Assembly: GCF_900637295.1 (NCBI RefSeq)
Contig: NZ_LR134363.1
Span: 2,852,001-2,916,000, forward strand
Direction: 5' to 3'
DNA from: Actinomyces slackii
GTDB lineage: Bacteria; Actinomycetota; Actinomycetes; Actinomycetales; Actinomycetaceae
DNA: 64,000 nt
The notes below the pieces were generated by a model. That model had not been told where the DNA came from and did no database searches. It was given only the letters and a program-made list of their open reading frames with translations. A program made the position numbers and the translations under genes. Below are positions 8,758 through 17,772 of this stretch, one piece after another. Each line of letters begins with the position of its first letter. Within the stretch, counting starts at the first letter, position 1.

Positions 8758-9459
8758 GTGAGCCGACAGATAACGACCTCCGACCCTCTGGTGTGGATCG
8801 ACTGCGAGATGACAGGCCTGGACCTGAGCGCCGACGCTCTGATCGAGGTTGCCGTCATCGTCACCGACTACGAGCTCCAGCCCCTGGGCGAGGGCATCGA
8901 CCTGCTCATCAAGCCCCCCGCCGCGGCGATGGAGCGCATGGACGACTACGTGCGCTCGATGCACACCTCCTCCGGGCTGCTCGATGAGCTCGATGGCGGG
9001 ATGAGCCTGGATGAGGCGAAGGAGGCGGTCCTGGCGCATGTCACCTCCCTGGTGCCCCAGGCGCGCACCGCTCAGCTGGCGGGCAACTCGGTGGGCACGG
9101 ACAAGGCCTTCCTGGCCCGGGACATGCCCGAGCTCATCGAGCACCTTCACTACCGGGTCGTCGATGTCTCCTCCATCAAGGAGCTGGCCAAGCGCTGGTA
9201 CCCCCGGACCTTCTTCCAGTCCCCCGCCAAGGCGGGCGGCCACCGCGCCCTGGCGGACATCCTGGAGTCCATCGATGAGCTGCGCTACTACCGGGCGGTC
9301 CTCTTCCCCTCCGGCGAGGGGCCCAGCTCCGATGAGTGCCGCGAGGCGGCCGCGGCCATCACGGCCAATCCCACCTCCCGTGCGTTGGAGGCGCTGAGCA
9401 AGGGAGGGACGCCTGAGCAGGGGGCCGACGGCGCTTCGGCGACCGCCCACCGCCCGTGA
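8758..9459 (+). CDS. orn: Oligoribonuclease
   Basis: A 233-residue DEDDh 3'-5' exonuclease that degrades 2-5-nt RNAs, including pGpG, to mononucleotides in the cytoplasm. The active-site set is complete: Asp15 and Glu17 (WIDCEMTGLD), Asp115 (GNSVGTD), His162 and Asp167 (GGHRALADI). The length exceeds the E. coli enzyme by about 50 residues, mainly in a polar C-terminal tail. The start is GTG at 8758, divergent from the kinase gene across 131 bp that must hold both promoters. tRNA-His follows 83 bp downstream. The assignment is secure. Confidence 0.97.
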   Translation: MSRQITTSDPLVWIDCEMTGLDLSADALIEVAVIVTDYELQPLGEGIDLLIKPPAAAMERMDDYVRSMHTSSGLLDELDGGMSLDEAKEAVLAHVTSLVPQARTAQLAGNSVGTDKAFLARDMPELIEHLHYRVVDVSSIKELAKRWYPRTFFQSPAKAGGHRALADILESIDELRYYRAVLFPSGEGPSSDECREAAAAITANPTSRALEALSKGGTPEQGADGASATAHRP

Positions 9460-9542
9460 CGTGATGGAGTGCACGGGGGCCGGTTTGGTTGGCGCGCCGC
9501 TGAGCCGATACAGTACCGACTCGTTGCGATGGTCTCGCAGAT

Positions 9543-9619
9543 GGTGGCTGTAGCTCAGTCGGCAGAGCGCCTGGTTGTGGTCCAGGAGGTCGCGGGTTCA
9601 AGCCCCGTCAGCCACCCCA
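9543..9619 (+). tRNA. tRNA-His (anticodon GUG)
   Basis: A complete cloverleaf with encoded CCA. The acceptor GTGGCTG pairs with CAGCCAC. The extra G at -1 (9543) faces C73, the hallmark of tRNA-His. The anticodon stem-loop CCTGG-TTGTGGT-CCAGG gives GUG, and the T loop is TTCAAGC. Confidence 0.96.
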
Positions 9620-9676
9620 CGTCGTCGGGTCTCGGATATCACGAGGATCCCAAGGCCCTGCGTGTCCATCTCCCCA

Positions 9677-9707
9677 TTGCCTGACCTCGTCGCGCCGTCC
9701 CTACAAT
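9677..9707 (+). promoter_or_regulatory. Candidate promoter of the polysaccharide locus
   Basis: TACAAT (9702-9707) fits a -10 box, with TTGCCT (9677-9682) 19 bp upstream as a weak -35. It is the best sigma-70-like match in the 184 bp between tRNA-His and the first polysaccharide gene, whose RBS is at about 9789. The spacer is longer than ideal, so this is tentative. Confidence 0.4.
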
Positions 9708-9803
9708 GGAGGGGAGCGCGGGTTGATGCTACCGGCTCGATGAGTGCTCAGCGTCACTCCCCTGCCGTGCATCCTGCCCATGCCTGAACCGAGGAGAATC
9801 ATC

Positions 9804-11672
9804 ATGGCTCCGTCGCTCCTGCAGGCCGCCCCCGCCGCAGGCAGCGCGGTCACCCCGGGCGCCCCGACCGCGGCGAGGCCGAAGGCGCCGGTACGGCCAG
9901 CACGGCCAGCACGGCCCCAGGCGGCGGCCGCCTCAGAGCCCCAGATGCCGGCTCAGAAGCCTCAGGCGCCCCGAGCCTCCCAGCGCCTCACGCCCACCGG
10001 CCGCCCCGGCCCTCGGGGCGCGCGGGCCTTCGCCGTCGTGGCCAGCAACCTGGCAGTGGCGACGCTGGCCCTGGCCGGCGGATCGGACTGGCAGTGGGCC
10101 TGCCTGCTCCTGGGCTGGCTCAACCTGTTCCTCGTCTGCGTGATCTGCCGGGCCAGGACGGTCTACTTCTGCGCCTTCCTCCTGTCCTTCTTCATCCTCC
10201 TGCTCTCCCAGGGAACCTTGGAGAGGATCTTCGGTTACGTCTCCGAGCGCGAGGAGCCTGCGGCCCATCCCGAGACCATCATCATCCTGGCCCTGGGGCT
10301 GGCCGCCACCGCCGTGGGCTACGCCGCCCCCATGCTGCTTCGCCTCGCCCCCCGTCGCCGGCCGATCAACTCACCAAGCCGCGCCGCCTGGGCGGTCACG
10401 GCGCGCCGTCGGGCCGAGCGCCGCCTCGGCGATGCGGCTCGCATCAGGGCCGCAGCCCTGTTCGTCGTCATCGTGAGCTTCCCTCTGAGCGCCCTGTGGC
10501 TGGCCTCCATGATCGCCACCACAGGAATCGCCAGCTACCAGTCGATCTACACCGCTGACTACATCGAGCAGAGCTCGGGCGTGCTGCGGCTGGCGGGGCT
10601 GTACTGCTCGGACATCGCCTTCGTCGCCTTCCTGGTCTTCCTGGCCACCATGCCGTCGCGCCACGAGATCATCCTGCCCACCACCCTGCTCACGGTCATC
10701 AAGGGGCTCTACCTCCTGGTGGGCGTGCGCAAGGAGTTCACCGTCTTCGCCATCCTGGTGATCTGCTACATCATCATCCGCCACCGGATGGAGCCCCACG
10801 CGGGCTGGGTCACTCGCCGGGCCGTGGGGGTGACCTCCCTGGGGGCCATGGCCGTCGTGGTCCTGCTCACCGCCCTGGAGTCCCTGCGCGGGCGCGGCAG
10901 CTCGGCCTCCATCCTGGAGTTCTTCTACAACCAGGGTGTCTCGGTGCGCGTCATCGACAATGTGGTCGCCTACGGCGTCTACCTGCCCGAGCAGTTCTAC
11001 CTCGCCGAGTTCGCCCACTCCGGGATCATCGCCAGAGTGCTGGGGTATCCGATCCTTCAGGGCAACTCCCTGGAGCGCGCCGAGGCCGGCGGATCCCTGT
11101 CCCACTCATTGTCGCGCCTCACCCTGGGGGATGAGGCCTATCTCAGCGGGGTGGGCTCGGGAACATCCTTCCTGGCGGAGGGCTACGTCCAGTACGGCAT
11201 GGTCGGCGTGCTCGCCGTGGCACTGCTCATCGGCCTCGCCCTGCGCTACGTCGACGACCTCGCCCCGGACTCCTACCGGGCAAACGCGGTGCGCATGCTC
11301 ATCGCCCCCTCCCTGATCTGGGTTCCGCGGGGAACGACCACCGAGTTCATCGGCATGCTGGTCGAGCCGCCCACGCTGCTGACCCTGGCCGGCATCGCCG
11401 CCCTGGCCGCCCTGGCCCGCGTCAGGCAGCAGGCCGCGGCGACGCGGGGCCGTCTCGCGCAGGTGCCGCCTGAGCGCTGCTCCCAGCCGGAGCTGTGGAC
11501 GCTCACGGAGCACCACGTTAATATGCCGCTGTTTGACCCGCGCCCCTTGTGCCATGTGCACAACCAGGGATCCGGTATCGCGGCGCGCGACCCGAGGAGC
11601 ACAAGCATGCGGGCCCCGCCGAGCGGCAACCCTGCTTCGGCCCCACCCCACAAGGAGAGGCAATCACGATGA
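9804..11672 (+). CDS. Polytopic membrane protein, probable Wzy-type polysaccharide polymerase (copy 1)
   Basis: A 622-residue integral membrane protein. It has a Pro/Ala-rich cytoplasmic start of about 70 residues, then about ten hydrophobic spans. A long loop carries SLSHSLSRLTLGDEAYLSG and GTSFLAEGYVQYG, a pattern like O-antigen/capsule polymerases. It is clearly a tandem paralogue of the next gene; shared blocks include AFAVVASNL, RARTVYFC, EEPAAHPET and ESLRGRGSS. Unlike the paralogue it ends with about 55 hydrophilic residues beyond the last span, coded by DNA that looks intergenic and holds the next gene's RBS. ATG 9804 has GAGGAGA upstream. Its stop overlaps the next ATG by 4 bp. Polymerase function is inferred from topology and context. 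Confidence 0.65.
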   Translation: MAPSLLQAAPAAGSAVTPGAPTAARPKAPVRPARPARPQAAAASEPQMPAQKPQAPRASQRLTPTGRPGPRGARAFAVVASNLAVATLALAGGSDWQWACLLLGWLNLFLVCVICRARTVYFCAFLLSFFILLLSQGTLERIFGYVSEREEPAAHPETIIILALGLAATAVGYAAPMLLRLAPRRRPINSPSRAAWAVTARRRAERRLGDAARIRAAALFVVIVSFPLSALWLASMIATTGIASYQSIYTADYIEQSSGVLRLAGLYCSDIAFVAFLVFLATMPSRHEIILPTTLLTVIKGLYLLVGVRKEFTVFAILVICYIIIRHRMEPHAGWVTRRAVGVTSLGAMAVVVLLTALESLRGRGSSASILEFFYNQGVSVRVIDNVVAYGVYLPEQFYLAEFAHSGIIARVLGYPILQGNSLERAEAGGSLSHSLSRLTLGDEAYLSGVGSGTSFLAEGYVQYGMVGVLAVALLIGLALRYVDDLAPDSYRANAVRMLIAPSLIWVPRGTTTEFIGMLVEPPTLLTLAGIAALAALARVRQQAAATRGRLAQVPPERCSQPELWTLTEHHVNMPLFDPRPLCHVHNQGSGIAARDPRSTSMRAPPSGNPASAPPHKERQSR

Positions 11673-13372
11673 CCCCGCCACCGCTCACCGCAGTCGGCGG
11701 AGCATCTGCCCAGGCCGCACTGCCAACAGCCTCGAGCACCGCACCGAGCAGCACTGCCCAGGACGCTCAGGGCCCCGTGATCCGGGAGGAGGCGCCCGAC
11801 GTCGCACCGCGGGCTCTCGGGCGCCGGCCGCAGCGCGAGGAGCCGGCCCCCCGGCGCGCCGGCCCGCGGGGCTCGCGCGCCTTCGCCGTCGTGGCCAGCA
11901 ACCTCACCCTGGTCATGCTCATCGTGGCGGGGGGCGCGGACTGGCACTGGGGAGGCCTGCTGCTGCTATGGCTGAACCTGTTCGTCGTCTGCGCGACGAT
12001 ACGCGCCAGAACCGTGTACTTCTGCGGCTTCCTCATCTCCTTCTTCATCCTGCTGCTCTCCCAGGCGACCCTGGAGCGGGTCTTCGGCTATGACTCGGGC
12101 CACGAGGAGCCCGCCGCCCACCCTGAGACCATCACCATCCTCATGGTCGGACTGGTCTCAGCGGCCGCAGGGTACTTGCTCATCGCGCTGATGGGCCGGC
12201 TGCGCCTGCGCGCGGCGCTGGCCGCCCGACTGGGCCGCTCCCGGGAGGCGCTGACGCTGGCCGCCGGCCGCCTGGCCGCCGGCCGCCTGAGCGTTGGCGC
12301 CGGGGCCTCCTCCCACATCAGGTCGGCGGCCCTGCTGCTGGTCCTGCTCACCTTCCCGATGTCGGCGCTGTGGCTGATCGCAACAATCGCCACGACGGGG
12401 ATCGCGAACTACGAGTCGCTGTACACCACCGAGTACGCCGAGCAGAGCTCGGGGATCTTCCGACTCCTGGGGAGCTACTCCTCCGAGGTGTGCTTCATCG
12501 CCTTCCTGGTCTTCTTGGCCACCATGCCGCCGCGCAAGGACATCGTCCTGCCCACCGTCATGCTCACCATCATCAAGGGCCTCTACCTGCTGATAGGTGT
12601 GCGCCGGGAGTTCACCGTCTTCGCCATCGTGGTCATCTGCTACATCATCCTGCGCAACCGCCTCGAGCCCGAGGCCGGCTGGCTCACCCGCAGGATGGCG
12701 ATCATCACCTCCGTGGGCGCGGCGGCGATGGCCGTCCTGTTCACGGCCATGGAGTCCCTGCGCGGGCGCGGCAGCTCGGGCTCGATCCTGGAGTTCCTCT
12801 ACAACCAGGGCGTCTCGGTGCGGGTGGTCGACAATGTGGTGGTCTACGCGGACCGTCTGCCCGAGCAGCTCTACCTGGCCTACTTCGCGCATTACGGGCT
12901 GGTCGGCAGGCTGCTGGGCTACCCCTCCCTGCAGGGCAACTCGGTGGAGCGCGCGGAGATCGGGGGATCCCTGTCCCATTCGCTCTCGCGCATCGCCCTG
13001 GGGGACGAGGCCTATCTCAGCGGCGTGAGCACGGGGACTTCCTACCTTGCCGAGGGCTACGTGCAGTACGGCATCGCCGGGGTCATCCTCGTCTCCCTCA
13101 TGGCCGGGGCGGCCCTGCGGTACGTCGACGGCCTGGACCACAGGTCCTACGGCGCCAATGCGCTGCGACTGCTCATCGTTCCCTCCCTGATCTGGATGCC
13201 GCGGGGCCCGGCCACCGATTTCATCGGCATCTTCTTCGAGCCCACCACCCTGATGGCGCTGGTCGCCATCGGCGCCATCGCCTGGTTCATCCGAGGCAGG
13301 ACCGCCACGGCCGCCTCACCCTCCGCCACTGCGCACGTCACGACGGCGCGACTCGCCCCCCAGGGCGCCTGA
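11669..13372 (+). CDS. Polytopic membrane protein, probable Wzy-type polysaccharide polymerase (copy 2)
   Basis: A 567-residue membrane protein, closely similar to the preceding one along the whole membrane domain. Shared blocks include AFAVVASNL, FISFFILLLSQ-like segments, GVRREFTVFAI and SLSHSLSRIALGDEAYLSG. ATG 11669 sits in an ATGA overlap with copy 1 and has GGAGAGG upstream. The tail after the last span is short, and the next gene starts 30 bp later behind GAGGAGGA. Having two polymerase-like genes side by side suggests duplication followed by divergence, for two linkages or two polymers. One copy may instead act as a ligase; sequence alone does not decide. Confidence 0.65.
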   Translation: MTPPPLTAVGGASAQAALPTASSTAPSSTAQDAQGPVIREEAPDVAPRALGRRPQREEPAPRRAGPRGSRAFAVVASNLTLVMLIVAGGADWHWGGLLLLWLNLFVVCATIRARTVYFCGFLISFFILLLSQATLERVFGYDSGHEEPAAHPETITILMVGLVSAAAGYLLIALMGRLRLRAALAARLGRSREALTLAAGRLAAGRLSVGAGASSHIRSAALLLVLLTFPMSALWLIATIATTGIANYESLYTTEYAEQSSGIFRLLGSYSSEVCFIAFLVFLATMPPRKDIVLPTVMLTIIKGLYLLIGVRREFTVFAIVVICYIILRNRLEPEAGWLTRRMAIITSVGAAAMAVLFTAMESLRGRGSSGSILEFLYNQGVSVRVVDNVVVYADRLPEQLYLAYFAHYGLVGRLLGYPSLQGNSVERAEIGGSLSHSLSRIALGDEAYLSGVSTGTSYLAEGYVQYGIAGVILVSLMAGAALRYVDGLDHRSYGANALRLLIVPSLIWMPRGPATDFIGIFFEPTTLMALVAIGAIAWFIRGRTATAASPSATAHVTTARLAPQGA

Positions 13373-13402
13373 CCCCACCGCCTTCACGACACGAGGAGGA
13401 CC

Positions 13403-14560
13403 ATGGACACCGCGGCACAACGCGCGCAAGCGGCTAGCACGCCGAGCCCCGCATCACCCGGCCAGCCCCGACCCGCCATCCTGGTGGGCGGCATGACCGC
13501 CAATGCGGGGGGCAAGGAGGCCTTCATCCTCTCGGCCTTCCACCTGCTGAGGGACCGCTACCAGGTCACCTTCCTCATCGACCGGCCGACCATCGCCCAC
13601 CAGGACGAGCTCGTGGCCGCGGGGGCGCGCATCGTGCGCGTCCCCTCGCGCCGGGAGCACCCACTGGCCTTCCTGCGCGAGGTGCGGGCCACGGTGCGCC
13701 AGGGCCGCTTCCACGCCGTCTGGCTCCACCAGACCGTGGTCAACACCCTGGAGCCGCTGGTCCTCGCGCGCCTGGCCGGGGTGCCGGTGCGGATCCTGCA
13801 CTCGCACTCCTCCGCCAACATGTCCGGCCGACTGTCAGGGATCCTCCACCGCCTCCAGCGGCCACTGGTGCGCCTGTGCGCCAACCGCCGCTACGCCTGC
13901 TCCGCGGAGGCGGCCCAGTGGATGTTCGGCAGGGCGTCGTGGACCTTCGTGCCCAATGTCTTCCATGCCGCGGCCTTCAGCTTCGACGCCGAGCGCCGCG
14001 CCTCGATGCGGGCCGCCCTGGGCCTGGCGCCCTCGACCACGGCCATCATCCATGTGGCCAGGCTGGGGCCGGCCAAGAACCATGTCTTCGACCTGGGGAT
14101 CATGTCCGAGCTGCGCCGCATGGGGGTCGATGCGCAGCTCCTCCTGTGCGGCGACGGGCCCTACAGGGATGATCTGGTCCAGCGCGTGGAGCGCGCGGGC
14201 CTGTCCGACTGCGTGACCTTCCTGGGGGCCCGCTCCGATGTCCCCGACCTGCTGCATGCCGCCGATGCCATGATCCTCCCCTCGACCTTCGAGGGCCTGC
14301 CCTACACGGCCCTGGAGGCCCAGGCCGCGGGCCTTCCCCTGCTCATGTCCCAGGCGGTCAGCGCCAGTGCGCGCGTGGGCGGGACCGTCGAGGTCCTCGA
14401 CCTGGCCGAGGGACCGGGCCCCTGGGCCCAGCGCATCGCCGCGCTGGCGGCCTGCGGCGCCCCGCGCGGCGGCAATGCCGTCGAGGGATCGCCCTTCGAC
14501 GCGGCGGTGGCCGGACCCCGGTTCGCCGAACTGCTCGATGAGGGGACGGCCACTTCCTGA
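13403..14560 (+). CDS. Glycosyltransferase, GT4 type
   Basis: A 385-residue GT-B glycosyltransferase. The N-terminal half has the GGMTANAGGKEAF nucleotide-side loop and the HSHSS segment. The C-terminal half has LGPAKNH, LLCGDGPYRDDL and the retaining-type EGLPYTALE (E-x7-E) motif. No membrane span is present. The sugar donor and acceptor cannot be told. Its stop shares one base with the flippase start (TGATG), so the two are coupled. A strong GAGGAGGA precedes ATG 13403. Confidence 0.85.
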   Translation: MDTAAQRAQAASTPSPASPGQPRPAILVGGMTANAGGKEAFILSAFHLLRDRYQVTFLIDRPTIAHQDELVAAGARIVRVPSRREHPLAFLREVRATVRQGRFHAVWLHQTVVNTLEPLVLARLAGVPVRILHSHSSANMSGRLSGILHRLQRPLVRLCANRRYACSAEAAQWMFGRASWTFVPNVFHAAAFSFDAERRASMRAALGLAPSTTAIIHVARLGPAKNHVFDLGIMSELRRMGVDAQLLLCGDGPYRDDLVQRVERAGLSDCVTFLGARSDVPDLLHAADAMILPSTFEGLPYTALEAQAAGLPLLMSQAVSASARVGGTVEVLDLAEGPGPWAQRIAALAACGAPRGGNAVEGSPFDAAVAGPRFAELLDEGTATS

Positions 14561-15927
14561 TGGGCTCGGTGTGGACCTTCATCAAGAACTCCGGGATCTT
14601 CGTTCTGGGGTCGGTGCTCTCAAAGCTCATCGCCTTCATCATGCTGCCGCTGTACACGGCGGTGGTCCCACCCACGGACTTCGGTTACTACGACCTGTCA
14701 GTGACCTACCTGACCGTGATCTGCGAGTCCCTGTTCCTCAACATCTGGGTGGTCATCCTGCGCCGGATGTACAAGGGCAACGGGCAGGAGGCCCGGGCGC
14801 TGCAGGCGGGCTCCCTCATCTTCCTGGGCTCGACGGCGGTCTATGCGCTGGTTCTGGCCGTCCTGGCGCTGAGCGTGGAGATCCGCCACCTGTGGCTCAT
14901 CGCCCTGCTGGGGATCGTCCAGAGCATCAACTACGTCTACAAGCACGCCTGCCGCGGAATGCGGCGCAACTGGGATTACGCCGTCTCCGGGGTGGTCGCC
15001 TCCCTGGTCATGATGGGGATGAATGTTCTTCTCCTGGTGGGCCTGGGATGGGACTTCCGCGCGCTGTACGTGTCCACCATCGCCGCCTTCCTGTGTGAGA
15101 TCGTCTATATCGAGGCCAGGGTGGGGGTGGCCCATGTGATGGCCTCATCCCCCTGGGGCCGCGCCGTCCCGGCGCTGGCCCGCACCATGCTCGCCCTGGC
15201 GATCCCCGTCGGGCTCAACGCCCTGGTCTACTGGACGATCAACTCCCTGAACCGGGCTGTGGTGGGAGCGGTGATGGACCTGTCGCATAACGGCCTGTTC
15301 GCCATCGCCATGCGCTTCGGAGCGGTGATGATGCTGGTCATCATGGCCATGACCTACGCCTGGCAGGACCTGGCCTTCGAGCGGGGCAGGGAGCACGCCC
15401 GATTCTTCGGGCGCGCCTCCGCGGCCTATGGCGCGGCGCTGCTGGTGGGCCTGGCCCTGCTCATCCCCGTGCTCAAACTGGTCTTCCCCTGGGCGATCGA
15501 CGCCCAGTACGCCGGGGCACTGGCGGTCATTCCCTTCGCCCTGGCGGTCTCCACCCTCTCGGGCTACTCGAACTTCCTGGTCAACATCTTCTACGCCATC
15601 GACAAGAACACCGACACGCTGTGGGCCATCGGCATCGCCGGGCTGGTCAACGTGGCCTGCGTGTTCCCCATGGTCCACTACTGGGGCCTAATCGGGGCCT
15701 GCACCTCGACCATCCTGGGATACAGCGCCGGCATCGCCTACATGCTGCGGCGGCTGCGCACGGAGATCGACATGAGGGTGGATCCCCGAGGGCCGCTCGC
15801 CGCCCTGGGCGTGGTGGCTCTGGCCATGCTCTCCTTCCAGCTCGGCTCCGCGCTGGTCAACGCCCTGGTGGCGCTGGCGATCATGGCCCTGGCCGGGGCG
15901 GGGGCGCTGCGACTGCGCCGTCGGTGA
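14560..15927 (+). CDS. Polysaccharide flippase, Wzx/MATE-like
   Basis: A 455-residue protein with about 12-14 hydrophobic spans. It starts SVWTFIKNSGIFVLGSVLSK, the usual opening of Wzx-type lipid-linked oligosaccharide flippases. It belongs to the polysaccharide-biosynthesis branch of the MOP superfamily. Expected role: moving undecaprenyl-linked repeat units across the membrane for the Wzy-like proteins encoded just upstream. There is 1-bp overlap with the glycosyltransferase stop. A 131-bp gap follows before the deacetylase gene. Confidence 0.85.
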   Translation: MGSVWTFIKNSGIFVLGSVLSKLIAFIMLPLYTAVVPPTDFGYYDLSVTYLTVICESLFLNIWVVILRRMYKGNGQEARALQAGSLIFLGSTAVYALVLAVLALSVEIRHLWLIALLGIVQSINYVYKHACRGMRRNWDYAVSGVVASLVMMGMNVLLLVGLGWDFRALYVSTIAAFLCEIVYIEARVGVAHVMASSPWGRAVPALARTMLALAIPVGLNALVYWTINSLNRAVVGAVMDLSHNGLFAIAMRFGAVMMLVIMAMTYAWQDLAFERGREHARFFGRASAAYGAALLVGLALLIPVLKLVFPWAIDAQYAGALAVIPFALAVSTLSGYSNFLVNIFYAIDKNTDTLWAIGIAGLVNVACVFPMVHYWGLIGACTSTILGYSAGIAYMLRRLRTEIDMRVDPRGPLAALGVVALAMLSFQLGSALVNALVALAIMALAGAGALRLRRR

Positions 15928-16058
15928 TCCGATCCCTGCGGGGCACGGGAGGAGGAGTCGCGGGTCAGCCCCGTCCTGACGGAGGATGCTGACGGCGCCC
16001 CACTGCTGCGATCCTTCAACCGCTACCACTGACTCGACCGTCTCCAGGAGGACCCGCC

Positions 16059-16922
16059 GTGCAACGCCGTGACTTCATGCTCTCATTGGCCGTGGGCACG
16101 GCCTCACTGATGGCTGGATGCTCGGCTCAGCGCGCCTCGGCCCCACCGGCCTCCTCCCCGGCGGCCTCGCCCTCAGCGCCGGTCGCCTCAGCGGCGGCCT
16201 CGCCGTCGGCCCCTCCCTCCCCCTCGCCCTCGCTGAGCCCCCTGCACCTGCAGGACGGCCCTCCCTCGCTGCCGGCCCCCACCGCGCCGGACTCGGTCAT
16301 CCTGGGCCTGCCCGAGGGCGTCGGCAATGTCCTGGCCCTGACCGTGGACGACGGCGCCGATCCCGCGGTTGTCGATGCCTACGCGGATTTCGCCAAGGAC
16401 TCCGGGGTGCGGCTGACCTTCTTCATCAATTCCATGTATCCCTCCTGGACCGACAGCCGCGACAAGCTCCTGCCGCTGGTGGAGTCCGGCCAGGTGCAGA
16501 TGGCCAACCACACCCACAGCCATGCGGCTCTGACCTCGCTGTCCCCGGCAGGGATCGTTGAGGAGCTGTCCCAGTGCGAGTCATTCCTCAACAGCACCTA
16601 CGGGGTGACGGGGGCGCCCTTCGTGCGACCGCCCTACGGATATCGCGATGAGTCCACGGATGCCGCCTGCGCGCAGATCGGATACAGCACCTCGGTGATG
16701 TGGTACGGCTCTCTTGGCGACTCTGGACTGCTGCCCCCCGAGGTGCTCCTGGGCGAGGCCGATAAGTGGCTCGAGGCCCAGCGCATCGTCCTGGGTCATG
16801 CCAATGCTCCCACCGTCACCCAGCTCTACGGCCAGATCATCGACATCCTGCGCGAGCGCTCCTTGCTGACGGCCACGCTCGACGACGTCTACTTCGGTCC
16901 GGGGCACACGCGCAGCATCTGA
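16059..16922 (+). CDS. Polysaccharide deacetylase lipoprotein (NodB domain)
   Basis: A 287-residue exported lipoprotein. The signal peptide has a twin-arginine start (QRRDF) and a lipobox ending at Cys21 (LMAGC), followed by about 45 Ala/Ser/Pro-rich linker residues. The NodB/CE4 domain has TVDDG at 95-99 (usually TFDDG), metal ligands HTHSH at 151-155, and RPPYG at 190-194. It is expected to remove N- or O-acetyl groups from the capsule or peptidoglycan outside the cell. Start is GTG 16059 behind AGGAGGA. Single-gene spacing on both sides suggests it may have its own promoter. Confidence 0.88.
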   Translation: MQRRDFMLSLAVGTASLMAGCSAQRASAPPASSPAASPSAPVASAAASPSAPPSPSPSLSPLHLQDGPPSLPAPTAPDSVILGLPEGVGNVLALTVDDGADPAVVDAYADFAKDSGVRLTFFINSMYPSWTDSRDKLLPLVESGQVQMANHTHSHAALTSLSPAGIVEELSQCESFLNSTYGVTGAPFVRPPYGYRDESTDAACAQIGYSTSVMWYGSLGDSGLLPPEVLLGEADKWLEAQRIVLGHANAPTVTQLYGQIIDILRERSLLTATLDDVYFGPGHTRSI

Positions 16923-17097
16923 TCCGCTCGCTCCCCGGATTCTTCCAGGATCGGGGCGGAGCCTTCCGTGTACACTCACAATGAATTGTCACGGGACGGT
17001 CACGCCCCGGGAGCCCTCCACCCGCATCCGGTCGCGTCACCGGGACGGATCGGCCGCGGCACCGGAGCGCGGATCGCGTATGAGGAAGAGGCGAGCG

Positions 17098-17772
17098 ATG
17101 AGCACCGGCCAAGCGCTGTCGGAACCGATCGAAGTCACCGAGCCCACCCCCCAGTGGACGGTTCCGGACTCCTTCTACGCGCGCTATGGAAAGCGCGCCG
17201 TCGACGTGGCCGCCGCCGCCCTGGCGATGCCCGTGCTCGGGGCCCTGACCCTGGGAGTCGGCGCCGCTATCGCCCTGGACGACGGCGGGCCGGTGTTCTT
17301 CCGCCAGAAGCGCTGGGGCCGGCGGGGCAGGGCCTTCGACATCATGAAATTCCGCTCCATGTCCGTGGGCGCGCGCGATCTGCGAAACGCCGATTCCTCG
17401 ACCGTGGCCAGCCGCTCGGATTCGCGGGTCACCCGCGTGGGGAGGGTTCTGCGCCAGACCTCCCTCGATGAGATCCCCCAGTTCATCAATGTCCTCAAGG
17501 GTGAGATGAGCCTGATCGGCCCGCGCCCCAATCTGGCGACCAAGCCCCTTGAGCGCATGGGGGCCGATGAGCGCCGGCGCCTGTCCGTGCGCCCGGGGAT
17601 CACGGGGTACAACCAGGCCTTCTACCGCAACTCCTCAACCCTGGAGGAGCGCTACGCCGCCGACTGCTACTACGTGGACAACCTGAGCCTGGCCCTGGAC
17701 CTGCGGATCGTGCTGCGCACCATCCGCACCGTCCTGGCCCGCGAGGAGATCTACACCCAGGAGAGCCGATGA
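17098..17772 (+). CDS. Initiating sugar-phosphate transferase (WbaP/WcaJ/CpsE family)
   Basis: A 224-residue bacterial sugar transferase, the short single-span form without the CoA-binding half. The re-entrant hydrophobic helix is at about 30-55. Catalytic blocks are FRQKRWG, FDIMKFRSM, RQTSLDEIPQFINVLKG and MSLIGPRP. It would load the first sugar-1-phosphate on undecaprenyl phosphate and so begin each repeat unit. ATG 17098 is preferred because AGGAAGAGG lies 6 bp upstream; an in-frame ATG at 17080 and one at 16981 are also open but lack a ribosome site. The stop overlaps the ATP-grasp gene by 4 bp. Confidence 0.88.
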   Translation: MSTGQALSEPIEVTEPTPQWTVPDSFYARYGKRAVDVAAAALAMPVLGALTLGVGAAIALDDGGPVFFRQKRWGRRGRAFDIMKFRSMSVGARDLRNADSSTVASRSDSRVTRVGRVLRQTSLDEIPQFINVLKGEMSLIGPRPNLATKPLERMGADERRRLSVRPGITGYNQAFYRNSSTLEERYAADCYYVDNLSLALDLRIVLRTIRTVLAREEIYTQESR

